Shown here piece after piece: positions 35,170 to 46,709 of a stretch of 64,000 bases of DNA; the stretch's first letter is position 1; every line of letters begins with the position of its first letter. The translations under genes and the position numbers were made by a program. The notes below the pieces were generated by a model. The model did not search any database and was not told the origin of the DNA. It worked only from the letters and a program-made list of their open reading frames with translations. The stretch spans positions 4,154,001 through 4,218,000 of the forward strand of contig JAULSN010000001.1 of assembly GCA_033439765.1 (NCBI GenBank), in the 5' to 3' direction. This DNA is from Lasiosphaeria ovina (Eukaryota; Ascomycota; Sordariomycetes; Sordariales; Lasiosphaeriaceae).

Positions 35170-36424
35170 CTATCTTACCATGTTGATAACTTGCTGCTCA
35201 AACGTCTTGCACTTTGCCTTCAAGTGAGCGACCGACTCGAGGAAGATGGCGTCGCTTTCCCACTGCCCCGTGCTCTCGACCGAGAAGATGAAGTGGTCCA
35301 TCTTCCGGCCCAGCTTCACCTTCTTGTTGAATTCGTCGTGGCGCAGGCACTCGCGGCTCACGGTGTCCTTCATCGGGTCCTCGACTACGGCCTTGAGCTC
35401 GCCCTCGTGGCCCTCGTATCCGCTGCCCTGCTTGGCCGCCTCCTGGCGCGTCACCTTCCGTAGCCCGATGACGCCCTTGGGGAAGCACTTGGCAAACTTC
35501 TCGGCGTCGACTCCCAGGATCGGCTCCACGATCTTGATGGCCGGCAGCAGGCGGTACGAGGCGGTGGCGACGGGCGAGAACTTTGCGTGGTCGGACCCGA
35601 CGCCCTTGTACATGTGCATCGACAGGTCGATCTCCTGCTCGGGGCGCATCTTGGCGATCAGGATATCCGGGTTCACGGGGACGATGGCGTCGGCGCCCGA
35701 AAAGTAGCGCGCCTGGCGGCCGACGGGCACGAACTCAATGTCGCGCGCGTACACGTGGGCGTGGTGGTACAGCTTGCGGGGGTCGCGCTCACCCTCGGCG
35801 GCGTCCTCGTTGTGCGTGCACTTGACCTGCAGCCGCAGAAGCACCGTGTTGTAGTCGAAGTGGTCGTCACTGACGCCCAGGTTGTCCGTGGCCGTGTTGG
35901 GCTTCCTCTTGTACCACTTGAGGAACGAGTGCAGGCCCTCGCGGCCGCCCTTGAAGGGGATCAGGCCCAGGCGGTGCGACAGCACCTCGTCCTGGATCAC
36001 CGACGTGTTGTTCTCGATGAAGACGGTCTCGATGGCCAGCGTGGGGATGTCGGCGATCATGATGCGCCGGAAGGCGTTGGCCACGGCCGCGTGAATGCCG
36101 ATCAGGGAGAAGGACGCCTCTAGGGGGTCGTTCTTGTGGAACTGGACGCGGAAGCCATTGCGAAATTTGTTAATGTTCCACGAGTTGTCCTCGCCCGGGT
36201 AGTGGCGGGGGAAGTCGGTCGCCTGGACATTGGATATGTGCTCGGCCTGGATGCCGACAGTCTGGAGGCCGGACAAGGGTCAGTCAATCTCGTCTTTCGT
36301 CTTTGGCTTGATGAGGACGGTCGAAGGGCGCTGTTCTTTTGATACGGCAAGAGGGTGCGGGGGCACTCACATTCCGCCTTTCCAACTCCTCCTCACTTGG
36401 TATGACTACACGGCGTCGAGACAT
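35170..36424 (-). CDS. RPC40: RPC40 (AC40), shared RNA polymerase I and III subunit
   Basis: An alpha-like assembly subunit common to RNA polymerases I and III, partner of AC19. Exons are 36424-36371 (MSRRRVVIPSEEELERRN) and 36261-35170, giving 381 residues. The intron starts GTGAGT and ends CCTCCAG, in phase 0. Alpha-type motifs are clear: FSLIGIHAAVANAFRRIMIA at about residue 75, ETVFIENNTSVIQDEVLSHRL in the next block, and a C-terminal dimerisation half with HFIFSVESTGQW. The protein ends INMVR just upstream of a GTAAGATAG sequence. A further short exon cannot be fully excluded, but a stop lies directly in frame. It is divergent from the complex I 49 kDa gene. Confidence 0.95.
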
Positions 36425-37202
36425 GATTACAGCCTCTTATTTGGCGGTGTTGGGTCTTAGTGTCGTAAGGTGAAATAGTTTCCGTCGAGAGCTCTTCGGC
36501 AGTCCCACAGTCACGACCGAGCGGCAGAATATTTTCCTTGGAGGGGGGAACTTTTTGACCGCCTTCGAAGTTGGCGTTTCTGGTCACTCGCATTGCCGGA
36601 GGCTAGCGGGTGACAGCCACCCTCAGAAGGTTCAGGGGTCACAAGCTCATCGTAATTCAGGTACCTTGCAGTACGCCATCAGCGCTTCTAGACCAACGGA
36701 GATCTGTTCCGTACCGAGTATGCTGCAGATATTGAGGAATGGGTTGGAAGCCAAAAGTAACCATATCGCTTGCCTAAACTTTAACAAGTATTTTATGTTG
36801 CATGCAAATGATATACCATCCATCTTTTCATCGGTCGAGTATGTACTCGGGTACCTTCGAATTGTTAAAGAAAAGTACTCCGTCTTGGGTAAGCTTTTCG
36901 GTCATTAATTGCACCGTACTAGCTTGAAGGGGACAGAATATTCGTCCAATGAAACGAGCGCTATTTTGCCTTATTCTTCGGGCGACGGATAAACACCGGC
37001 TAGCAAAAAGCAAGCGAAGCATGCTGGGGGAAGCTCGGACAGTGGGCACAGCTGGTGCCATCATTGACGACTTCGACAATTGGAGACTCTTCAAGCTCAG
37101 TGCGAGCCATTGACGCCAGAGAAAGAGGCCGCACCCCGGGACAACGCATCTCCCCGCCCGCCCCGTCTCGCCTCGCCTCTATTCTTTGCCAGATATACAC
37201 CA
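36425..37202. promoter_or_regulatory. Divergent promoter region, RPC40 / complex I 49 kDa subunit
   Basis: A 778-bp interval between opposite start codons with no supported gene. It should contain the promoters and leaders of both housekeeping genes. Confidence 0.5.
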
Positions 37203-38890
37203 ATGGCGTCGCTGTACAGGCTCGCTGGCCGGAGCGCCAAGCGACTCTGTCTGCGGGCCCCTGGCCCTCCGACCGCCGTAAGAACCGCTTCCGTTGCCGC
37301 TCGCGCCTTCTCTGCCTCGGCCCTCCGACGATATGCTGAGCCCGCTGCCCATGAGCGCACGCGCCTGGTTCCTACCGATGAGAGCTTCCAGCCCTCGCAG
37401 GATCCCTACGGCATCCCCGTGGACGGTCCCCCCCCACCTCCGCCAGTCCACGACGAGGAGAACTCCGTGGCCAACCGCAAGGTCCGCCACTATACCGTCA
37501 ACTTCGGCCCCCAGCATCCCGCCGCCCACGGCGTGCTGCGGCTCATCCTCGAGCTTAATGGCGAGGAGATCATCCGCGCCGATCCCCACATCGGCCTGCT
37601 ACACCGCGGCACCGAGAAGCTGTGCGAGTACAAGACGTACCTGCAGGCCCTGCCCTACTTCGACCGCCTCGACTACGTCTCCATGATGACCAACGAGCAG
37701 TGTTTCTCTCTCGCCGTCGAGAAGCTGCTCAACATTGAGATCCCCGAGCGCGCAAAGTGGATCCGCACGTTATTCGGCGAGATCACCCGCGTCTTGAACC
37801 ATCTCATGTCGGTCCTCTCACACGCCATGGACGTTGGCGCCCTTACGCCCTTCCTGTGGGGCTTCGAGGAGCGAGAGAAGTTGATGGTGAGTTTCTACTA
37901 CTTCGAATTGCACGTGGATCGCAAAGAGGGTCACCGGGCTTTGCACAATATATGGAGGGAAAAAGATAAATCTACGGAAATATTTTTCTCACTACGAAAG
38001 GACGCCATTTCCGGGAATAGAAACCAGAAGGGCTAATTCGCGCGTGTAGGAATTTTACGAGCGAGTCTCTGGTGCCCGTCTCCACGCCGCCTATGTGCGC
38101 CCCGGAGGTGTCCACCAAGATATTCCAGTCGGCCTCCTCGACGACATCTACCAATGGGCCACGCAGTTCGGCGACCGGATCGACGAGACGGAGGAAATGC
38201 TCACAGACAACCGTATCTGGATTCACCGGCTCCAGAATGTCGGAACCCTCTCCGCAGCTGATGCACTGAACCTGGGCTTCACGGGCGTCATGCTTCGTGG
38301 ATCCGGCGTCCCTTGGGACATCCGCAAGAGCAGCCCATACGACGCCTATGACCAGGTCGAGTTCGACGTGCCCGTCGGCGTCAATGGCGACTGCTACGAC
38401 CGGTACCTCTGCCGTATGGAGGAATTCCGCCAGTCCCTGCGCATCATTCACCAATGTCTCAACAAGATGCCCGCCGGTCCTGTCCGTGTCGAGGACTACA
38501 AGGTCTCGCCGCCGCCCCGCGCCGCCATGAAGGAGAACATGGAGGCCCTCATCCACCACTTCCTCCTCTACACCAAGGGCTACGCCGTGCCCCCAGGTGA
38601 CACGTATTCGGTCATCGAGGCGCCCAAGGGAGAGATGGGTGTCTATGTCGTCAGTGACGGCAGCGAGAGGCCGTACCGCGTCCACATCAGAGCGCCGGGC
38701 TTTGCCCATCTGGGCGGCTTTGACCATGTTTGCAAGGGCCATCTTTTAGCTGATGCCGTGGCTGTTATCGGCACGATGGACTTGGTGTTTGGTAAGTTTT
38801 TACCGTTTTTTTTATCCCCAGGGGGGATCTCCCCGTCCAGAGGATCTTGATAGTGCTGACTTTTTGGATCCAGGCGAGGTTGATCGGTAA
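37203..38890 (+). CDS. nuo-49: NADH:ubiquinone oxidoreductase 49 kDa subunit (NDUFS2)
   Basis: Core subunit of mitochondrial complex I that lines the quinone pocket near cluster N2. Exons are 37203-37886, 38050-38791 and 38874-38890, giving 480 residues. The first 40 or so residues are Arg/Ala/Ser-rich with no acidic residues ([15 protein letters not shown]), typical of a matrix targeting signal. The family blocks are intact: [40 protein letters not shown] and [15 protein letters not shown]. The C-terminal block is [20 protein letters not shown], followed by [13 protein letters not shown]. The last exon is only 17 nt and supplies the final GEVDR, the expected end of the family. Complex I is present in filamentous fungi but absent from baker's yeast, so this agrees with the assigned lineage. 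Confidence 0.96.
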
Positions 38891-39814
38891 TATTAAAATC
38901 AAGACAAAAGAAAAAAGGGGAAGTGGCTTTGTTTTTCGTTGACGTTGTAAAAAGCAAGTTAGGAAACTTAGAAATCTCCCCAAAGCTGCAATGAATAGAA
39001 TGAGGAGAGAGATTGGCCGCAGCCAGTTTTGGTGGGAAGCATGGTGGGTGTGTGAACGGGGTAAATCATGGAGCGACTGCCGCTCTGTCTTTCTTTCTTT
39101 TTGTTATGTTGGCTGTCGTGTTTCCGCCTTTTTGAGGCGCTGGAGCAGCAACCAGGCGTGTGTCTGTGTGTGAAATGTATCATAAGGCCAGACGAGGGCG
39201 CGGAGGGAGTCTGGCTACTTTAGATATACGGAAAGATTATCAGCAAGTAGCCCGGAGACAGACAGGCAGAGAGAGAGTGAGAGAGGAAGAGGACCCCCCA
39301 ACTCCTCGCCGCATATGTACGTACGTTCGTGTACGGAATGTATATATCCATCCCCCTGTTCGCACATATTCACGCATGGAATTCAAGAACAAGGCTATGC
39401 GATGCTATGCCATGCGAGGCGATGTGATGCAATGTGAAGCAATGTGAAGCAGTGCAATGAAGCACAATGCAGAGCGATGTCGATCGCGGTGGTTTGTGAC
39501 GTTATGATTGCTGGCGAGCGAGTGAAGTGTTGAGGTGTGCCATTAGCTGTCCTTCTTTCTGTCTGCTTCGGTGTTAGCTTTTGTGTAATCTTTCATGTGT
39601 ACAGTTATGCCTCTTTGGTTCGCACGGCGTCATGGGAGAGGATCGAACTCACCAAGGACTGGTTATGAGAATCGGGTGTTGATTGGTTTTGGTAGGTGGG
39701 TAAGGTAGGTATGTTGGTAGCGAGTGAGTGGGCGAGTGAGACGGGTGCTCTTTCTCCCCCTTTCCTTTATCCTCTCCTTAGTATCTGTCAAGACTGACAG
39801 ACAAGTGTCCCCCT
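38891..39814. other. Intergenic, convergent 3' ends
   Basis: Downstream of the 49 kDa gene and of the Cys/His-rich gene. It contains a degenerate GATGC/AATGC repeat at about 39395-39480 and a TAGGTAGGTA-type motif near 39693-39714. No gene is seen. Confidence 0.6.
39395..39480 (+). repeat. Degenerate short tandem repeat (GCGATG/CAATG units)
   Basis: A run of related 5-10 base units (CGATG, CTATGC, CAATGTGAAG, CAATGAAGCA) drifts from one form into the next. Two adjacent copies of GCAATGTGAA are nearly exact. Confidence 0.65.
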
Positions 39815-40712
39815 CTACATTTCAAACGACCGTCGTCGGCGAGGCGTCGCCCGCCCCAGCCGGCAGCCCTCCCAGTCCGGCATGTGTGACCGCCCCTCGG
39901 GGCCCGCGCCGACCGGCATCCCGCAGATGGGATACACGGTGCCTGGCGCTGACGCTGGCGCTGCCCCCGGCGCCGGCGACTGCGCTGGCATGAGTCGCTG
40001 CATGGTTGTGCCCACGGCGAACGGCCCCGGCCCATAGGTCAGCCACGGCGCGCCGGGCACCGGCTGGGATTGCGAGTTCCATGACAGGGAACTGAGGACA
40101 GCGGAAGGAGAAAGTGGCGCTGGAAGACCGGTGGCAGCTTGTTCCGCTGTTGTTGGGTCGCCAGGGTTTACCTCAGAGGCTGGTTGCTGCTGCAGTGGGT
40201 GCTGCTGATTCTGGCAGCTTATTATACCTAGTCCTAGCTGGCTTGCCATCTCCGGTTGCAAAGTCTGTGTTGTTGTCACCTGTGACTGCTGCGAGCGCGC
40301 AGTATATTCCGCCACGGCACGCAGCGAAGCGGCAGCTGCAAGCGGAATAGGCGACACTTCCTCGGCCAGTGGTCCAGTTTCTGCCGGGGTCGTGGAAGAA
40401 AGGGGCGGGTGGTGCGTGGCCGAGACAGCAGAAAAGGGGCCGAATATGTTCCCAATCTGCGCGACGCGTCGGGCGATGTCGTCACAGTCAATGGTCAGAT
40501 TCTTGGACTGCTCCATGTTGCGGCAGTCGCGCAGCAGCTCGCGCTCCTGCGTCGTCATGTCGGCCTCGTCGACGGCCGGGCGGAAGTGGCGGAAGTCGGC
40601 TGGACACTGGCACCGGCCTGTCCGGTGAAGCTCTCGATGGTCGCCCACCCACTCTGCCGCGTAGAGGCCCGGTAGCCGGATTGCGACGCGCGTCTTTGTT
40701 TTCGCGGACTTC

Positions 40713-40744
<32 letters not shown>

Positions 40745-41272
40745 GCTGTTGTTGTTGTTGTTGTTGTTGTTGTTATCGTCATCGCTGGCGACCATGTTCT
40801 CTGTGAACAGAGCCGGGACTACGGTGGGTGCCGCTCTCTTGCCTCTTGATTTCCAACTGCCCCCGCTGGCTCTGTTGCTGTTATTGCCACCACCGGCGCT
40901 GGAGCCAGCGGGATTCTTGTTTCTCGAGGCGGTTCCCTTCTCTCCAGGCTCACCGCTCTGTCCTGAACTGTCCGTATTAGTGGCTGAGCTCCCCCCGATT
41001 ATCCGCGGCTGGTACACCAGGTCCGGGAATATCACGTCACAACCGCAAGCTCCTCGCTCGTGAAGCCAGCGGTGCTCCCATTCTCGAATCAGTACCCATC
41101 GGGAATGTAGAATCCTCTCGCATGCTGCGCACATGGTCATGGCGTAATATTGTCTGCCTAGCTGGCTCGTGCAGACTGGGAAATTGTGACCGGCTGTGGT
41201 AATGGGGCAGGGCCGGAGCACACCGAGCGACCGGTGGCCGCACTGGTATGAAATGTACTCTTCGAAACACAT
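39815..41272 (-). CDS. Cys/His-rich fungal protein with poly-Asn tract, function unknown
   Basis: The open frame continues upstream to 41647, but the ATG at 41272 starts the block that looks conserved: MCFEEYISYQCGHRS, followed by LRPCPIT and CAACERILHSRW. I choose it, giving 485 residues. Cysteines and a histidine in CGH, PCP, CAAC and CGCD are spaced as if to bind zinc within the first 90 residues; this is inference, since no named zinc fold fits. The middle has a long Asn run encoded by a GTT/AAC repeat at about 40713-40775. Then comes ADFRHFRPAVDEADMTTQER, possibly a second conserved block, and a long Ser/Pro/Gln-rich tail. No membrane segment is visible. An upstream in-frame ATG (MRSQRLDK) would add 26 residues. 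Confidence 0.75.
40713..40775 (-). repeat. Trinucleotide repeat coding for poly-Asn
   Basis: An almost pure GTT run on the plus strand, with one GCT interruption, reads as about twenty Asn with a single Ser on the minus strand inside the Cys/His-rich protein. Confidence 0.9.
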
Positions 41273-42210
41273 CGTTCCTTCCTGTTTTGTAGTGCCTATC
41301 CCGGTATCTCTTCTCGGTAAATCGGTCTTGTCCAGTCGTTGAGATCTCATGGGTATTGTCTTGGTGGTGGTAGACAGGCGCGAGAGTATTGGACAAGCGA
41401 GGTACTTGCAGTACGGCCTGCGAGTTCTTGCGAGAGTCTGAAAGATGTACGAACTGTGACTAAGAACGATACCCGGTAAGGAATCTGGCGTGATATGTAA
41501 AGCAAGATTGGCGCTGTGGTAGTAGGTAGGTGAGCAGTCACAGACGATGAGATGAATTGGATTGTTATGAAAAACTTTTGTTGAGAAAGAGCCTGTACGA
41601 CTGGCCGAGGAACGATCTACGTGCGCGATATTTGGGAACCACGCCACGAAGATGTACCGAAAGAAGGAAGTGAGAGGGATTTAAAAAAAAGTAGGAAGAA
41701 ATGTTGTAGTAAGTGGTCTGAGTTGCCCCTGCCAAAGGATGGCCTGAGAAAGGTATGTCACTAGGACGTAGACGTACGAGTGATTCCGACCGATGTCAGG
41801 TTTGCAGTAGACGACGCCCTATAGAAACTTCTCAGCCGCGTTGTGACATTTACTCGCGACGGAGATTGGAGTGTTGAGGAAGGAGAAAGAACACCTGGGA
41901 AGTGTTGAGAAGCGTCAATGGTGGTGGTATGGTGGTGTGGGTTCAGATCAAACCTTGACCAGCAAACAATGCATTTTACCATGAATATCCTACGGTACGG
42001 TCGTATAACTAAGTCAGATGGTTGAGTGTATTGGCTCGGTAGCAGGATGGCCACAGTGGACGAAGTGGAAATATATATTTTTGTGGCCTGTCGGTCGAGA
42101 CCAAGCAGGTATCAAGACACGTACCGAGTATTCCTACATTTGTACAAGCACACTTGGCATCTATTATGCCCCTGCAGGCGCCGTGAACCCAGAAACAAAC
42201 AAATATAGCA
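41273..42210. other. Intergenic and 5' leader of the Cys/His-rich gene
   Basis: No separate gene is supported. The segment joins the COQ6 3' end to the leader of the downstream minus-strand gene. A TAGTAGGTAGGTG motif lies at about 41520. Confidence 0.55.
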
Positions 42211-43771
42211 TTAGAAGACCTTGGTGCCATGCCCAGCAGCCTGATTCATGAGGAACGTCTTCAGGGGTCCGAAGGAGTTCACGGCGTTCAGGCCAAAAGA
42301 CCTCAGGGACACCAAGGGGCCACTCTCTACCGAGTACAGCTTATGGAGCTTGTCGCAAACACCCATAAGCACATGATTCGCCAAGTATCGCTCTGAGACA
42401 TACGGCTCTAGTGACATGCGAACGCCGATGTCCTGGCCGTGGCTGACTGCGTATTCAATGGTGCTGGCAAGGCTCTGGACATCGCCTTGCCCCTGATTGA
42501 GCCCTTGGCCTGCCAGTGGATGGATTGTATGGGCAGCATCGCCGACCAGCGCGACGCGTTCACCGACATATGTATTGGCATGGCGCATCTTCAAAGGAAA
42601 TGAGGCGATCGTGCCTTCTTGTACGCCGGTGACAGTCTGGGGCACTGCCCGAGAATCGAACGGGGTATGTTCTAGCCTCCACAAGTATTCCAGATCCTGG
42701 CCTGAGCTCTGGCTGTGCATGAATGCCAGATCGGTGGGGCCGAGGCGGAATGCAGCGTTTACCATGGCAATGAAATCCCGAGGTGACAGGCTCTTGAGGA
42801 GAGAGGCGTTCGCCGGCGTCGTGGACCACACAAGGGTCGAGAGGTTCCCCGGGAGAGGAAGGATGGCAACGGGTCCGGTTGGGAGAAACCTCTGGTATGC
42901 GACTTTGGTCTGGTCTCCGCCCCAACCTTCCCCTTCCAGCTGCAACGAAGCGACCACGCCGTGCCGGTCGTAATCCCATCCTCGAGCCTCGATGCCAGCA
43001 AACGAACGCACAGGACTGTTTGCTCCATCTGCACCCACGAGGAACCGGGCAGAGAGTTGCTTGCCTCCAGCAAGGTCAACAACAGGCCACTCGCGCAGGT
43101 CAAGCTCCTCTGTCTCTGAACCAAGTGATATGTCCTCGACCTTGGCATTGTCGAATACCGAGACGCCTCCCAGTTCTTCCAACCGCCTTAGCAGGCCGGA
43201 TGTCAGGTTCAGATTCTCCACCATGTATGCAATTGTGGTTCCGGCAGGCGGGGGTGTGCCAGAAGCCCAGTCGAACTCGATCCGGGCGCCGGTAACGCCG
43301 TCCCAGACCTGCATCTCCTGGTACGGCTGCACTCTGCTTCGCTCAAGGTGGCCCCAGGCGCCAATCTTGTCGAGGAACAGGACAGACGAGGGAGTCAAGG
43401 AGCTGCATCGGTTCGAGAATCGATCCAGTGGCAGCTTCCACGAGCGGAGCTTGGAGAGGTCCTGCGCCTCGACGAGGGCGATTCGGAGGTGGGCCGTGGC
43501 AGGATTTGTACCTTTACAACTCGACCGTCAACATTTGCAGCAGCTAACGCCAACCCAGGACACACTCACGTAGAGCTGTAAGAAGACTCAGGCCAGCTGG
43601 GCCACCGCCAACACATACAACGTCGTATATGTCGGGCCCAGGAGGGGCGCTTGAGTAGCTGCGTCGCAGTCGCAGTTGCGGTTGTAGCTGCAATTGCAGT
43701 TGCTTTTGAGATCGACGGGTGCAGCTTCGACACACGAAGGCCGCAGCCCGCCGTTTTACTACCGCGTCCAT
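42211..43771 (-). CDS. COQ6: COQ6 ubiquinone biosynthesis flavin monooxygenase
   Basis: FAD-dependent hydroxylase that introduces the C5 oxygen of the coenzyme Q ring on the matrix side of the inner mitochondrial membrane. Exons are 43771-43570 and 43511-42211, giving 500 residues. The 58-nt intron joins TALR to TNPATAHLRIALVEAQDL in phase. The N-terminus is Arg-rich (RRAAAFVCRSCTRR, RLRRSYSSAP), fitting a targeting signal, and includes an LQLQLQPQLRL run from a simple repeat. The FAD motifs of the UbiH/COQ6 family are present: the dinucleotide fold YDVVCVGGGPAGLSLL at about residues 49-64, LVGADGANSPVR in the middle, and ALVGDAAHTIHPLAGQGLNQ near the C-terminus. Length agrees with the family. 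Confidence 0.95.
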
Positions 43772-44632
43772 CGCGTAGACAGGCTCTTGGGCTCAGAGCG
43801 CGTCGTCTTCTCGTGTTCTGTGGTGTTTTTTGTACTGATGGGGTCCGCGAAGGACTTGGCCGGGATGGAGTTCAAGTTTCTAATTGAACCTGCCCTGGCC
43901 CTTAGAAGTTTCTAGGTGGCCTAAGCTCCGACATACACGACTAAATCCCTTATACCCAACATTTCTAGGTAAGGCATTCACTACGGACACGGAGGTCGGA
44001 ATTTTGATGCGATAGCGTCCTGAACACGGGGCATAATGATGCGAGCGCTGCCTCTCATCATCAATTCCGTGATATGGTCGCATATGACTCTTGACTAATG
44101 AACTAAGGTAGACATGTATCGCAGCCCTGATATGTTGGCCTTCAGTATGGGCGCTCCGGATGCCCCAAGCCCTTTTTTGCTACTATGGTATGGTGGGTAT
44201 GTTTTTCCCCTTGTATGTGTACCATCAAGGGTATGTTGGCCAGTGCAGTCCCTGCTAAGTCCCTACTAGCGCTGTATTGCGATTGAAAGGGCGCTGTAAT
44301 TTTCAAATCGTGGCGCGCCGGGGGTACCCGAGCAGGGGGGAAAACTTTGGCTCGCAACCATAGTATTGGGCGATCAAAAGCGCCATCTCATTGCTGCATG
44401 TGGAAGCAACCACGCTGCCAATATATTGGGCAAATGCCAAAAGTGTCGTTCGCTCCCCTGGTTTCCACTGGTCATACCCGACCTCAATTATGTTTTCCCT
44501 TCCTTGAAATCTTGAATTTGGATCTCTTCGTCAGCATCGAAACCTCCAGCTCAGCGACAGCTCATCGGTTCCTTTATCCTTGCTGTCTTAGCGGCACGAC
44601 GCAAGATCATCTGGCACATGTAGGTACCCAGC
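43772..44632. other. Intergenic, left flank of the NLR relic
   Basis: Holds the COQ6 promoter at its left end. No conserved open frame is present. Confidence 0.55.
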
Positions 44633-46709
44633 ATGGAAACGAGAAAGCTGGATTACACCGTCGGCTGGATCTGCGCTTTGCCAACAGAAGCCGTTGCAGC
44701 TGCCGAATTTCTCGACGAAGAGTTCGAAGGTCCTCCCGAGCATGTCGAGCCGGGCGATACCAACACCTACACATTGGGCAAGATAAGAGGCCCACGGCGT
44801 CGTCATTGTACTTATGCCCTCTGGGCAATATGGCACAGCGTCTGCTGCCCGTGTTGCGGCCAATTTGGCCGACAGCTTTCCCAACATCCGAATCGGTCTG
44901 ATGGTCGGCATCGGTGGTGGTGTGCCGAGTCAAAAGAACGACATTCGCCTGGGGGATGTTGTCGTCAGCGACCCTCAGACTGACGGCCTGAGCCCTGTGC
45001 TGCAATACGGTTTTGGCAAGCAAGTCCAAGGCATGACTTCAAGCCCACAACGTATTTGAACTTGCCTCCGCCAATACTTCTGTCCCCAGTGAGCGGCCTG
45101 AAGACGTGGCATCAACGCAAGGGCCATAATTACGACAGCGTCATCGACAACATCATCAAATGCAATAAGAGGTTGAACAAGTACAAGCGTCCTGACGATA
45201 AAGTCATACACTATTCCGGAGTGACTTCCCCCACCCTGACGAGGCCCAAGACTGCAAAACCGTCTGCAAACCCAAGACCTACTTGGATACACCTAACCAA
45301 GTGAGTCGCACCCCGAGGTCCGAAGATGACGACAACCCAGCCATTCACTATGGCCGGGTTGCGTCTGGAAACCAGGTCGTGAAGGACGCCTAGATGCGTG
45401 ATAAGCTTGCTGCCGAATCGGGCGTGTTCTGTTTCGAAATGGAAGCGGCTGGGTTGATGAACCACTTCCCATGCCTGGTCATTCCGGACATTTACAACTA
45501 CTCGGATTCCCACAAGAATGAGGAATGGCAAGGCTATGCGGCAATGACGGCCGCGGCATATGCGAAGGAGCTTCTCTGTCGAATTACTCCGACGCAGATC
45601 CAGGAGCAGGCGCAGTTGAAGGATCTGATCAATGATGGCAAGTATAGTTTCTCGTTTTTTGGTCCAGCTTGTATCGTTAGACTTGGCTCTAATATAGTGA
45701 CCCTGTGATATTATTAGTGCACCAAGTTGTGTCCGAGACAAACGTCCACACCAAAAATATCATGGTCCTCTTGGACGAGGAAAAGAACAAGGTGATCTTG
45801 GACTGGATCACCCCACTCGAATTCGGTGCCCTACACAGGGACATTGCCGCAGCTCGACAAATCGGGACGGGCCGATGGTTTTTGGATTCACCAGAGTACA
45901 AGACCTAGCTGGAGTCAAGTAAACAGGCTGGAGATTCAAGCGAGTAAAGAAGACATTGAAAGATATATCGAATCTCGGATGCAATCGGGCGATTTTGAGG
46001 ATTGCGGCGAAACATTACGACATCAGATTATGACAGTCATCCGGGATAATACCGGCGGAATGTAAGTTTACTTACATACCCCCAAACAATCTCCCGGATA
46101 TGAGAAAATATTGACATAGAGTGGTGTAGGTTTCTCTTAGTTCGGCTGTATCTTGATGAGGTAGAAGCTGCAGCCAGGCGCCACATGATGGAAGTTCACG
46201 AGACCCTCGAGTGTTTCCAGGAGAGAGGATCAAACGGCCTCGAACACTTGTTGAACCTGGCTTACAATAACACCATGTCGAGGGTGACAGACCAGTCGAG
46301 GAAACCCAGGGATCTGGCGCTGAGGGCCCTGTCGTGGATTCCCTGTGCTGAGAGGCCGCTTAAGCCATCCGAACTCATGAGGGCTCTCGCAGTGACCCCC
46401 GGAATCTTCGCGCTGGGTCCCGGTGCCGACTACAAGGTCCCCGCTGTCATGGCTGTGTGTTGCAGTCTGATTACAGTGGACGAGACCTGCGATGTCATCC
46501 GGTTGATTCACCACACCACTCAGGAATACTTCAACCAACCACGACAAGGTTGGCCCAGGGAAGCAAAGGCAGCATTCTCAAACGGTCACGCAAACATCAC
46601 AACGGTCTGCGCTACGTACCTTTCATTCGACACCTTTCGGTTGCCGACACTAGCATATGATAGCGATGATGGCAACAAGAAGTATACTCATGATCTGTGG
46701 GAATGGTAG
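44633..46709 (+). pseudogene. Decayed NLR-type gene: nucleoside-phosphorylase domain plus NACHT remnants
   Basis: It resembles the fungal STAND proteins with an N-terminal purine nucleoside phosphorylase-like domain, NACHT ATPase and C-terminal repeats, used in non-self recognition and heterokaryon incompatibility. Recognisable parts, in order: [20 protein letters not shown] from the ATG at 44633; [19 protein letters not shown] and [20 protein letters not shown] in another frame; [19 protein letters not shown] in a third. Then come VILDWITPLEFGALHRDI and GTGRWFLDSPEY, then ERYIESRMQ and PLKPSELMRALAV, and finally IRLIHHTTQEYFNQ. Breaks are frame changes near 44786-44790, 45021-45033 and 45218-45222, and stops at 45391-45393 and 45906-45908. 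A gap between 45908 and about 45930 has lost the whole P-loop NTPase core. A probable GC-AG intron (45638-45716) and a GT-AG intron (46062-46129) remain. No ankyrin, WD40 or TPR repeats follow. Confidence 0.88.

Noticed and set aside
41273..41647. Upstream extension of the Cys/His protein by 125 codons
   Set aside because: The extension has chance-like composition, and the conserved-looking block begins at the ATG at 41272.
44633..46709. RIP (repeat-induced point mutation) as the cause of NLR decay
   Set aside because: The damage is mostly insertions, deletions and one excision, with only two nonsense codons; no dense C-to-T pattern or AT shift is evident by eye.
44633..46709. Intact multi-exon NLR gene
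   Set aside because: Frame changes occur inside conserved PNP blocks with no room for introns, and the in-frame stop at 45391 lies between conserved residues.
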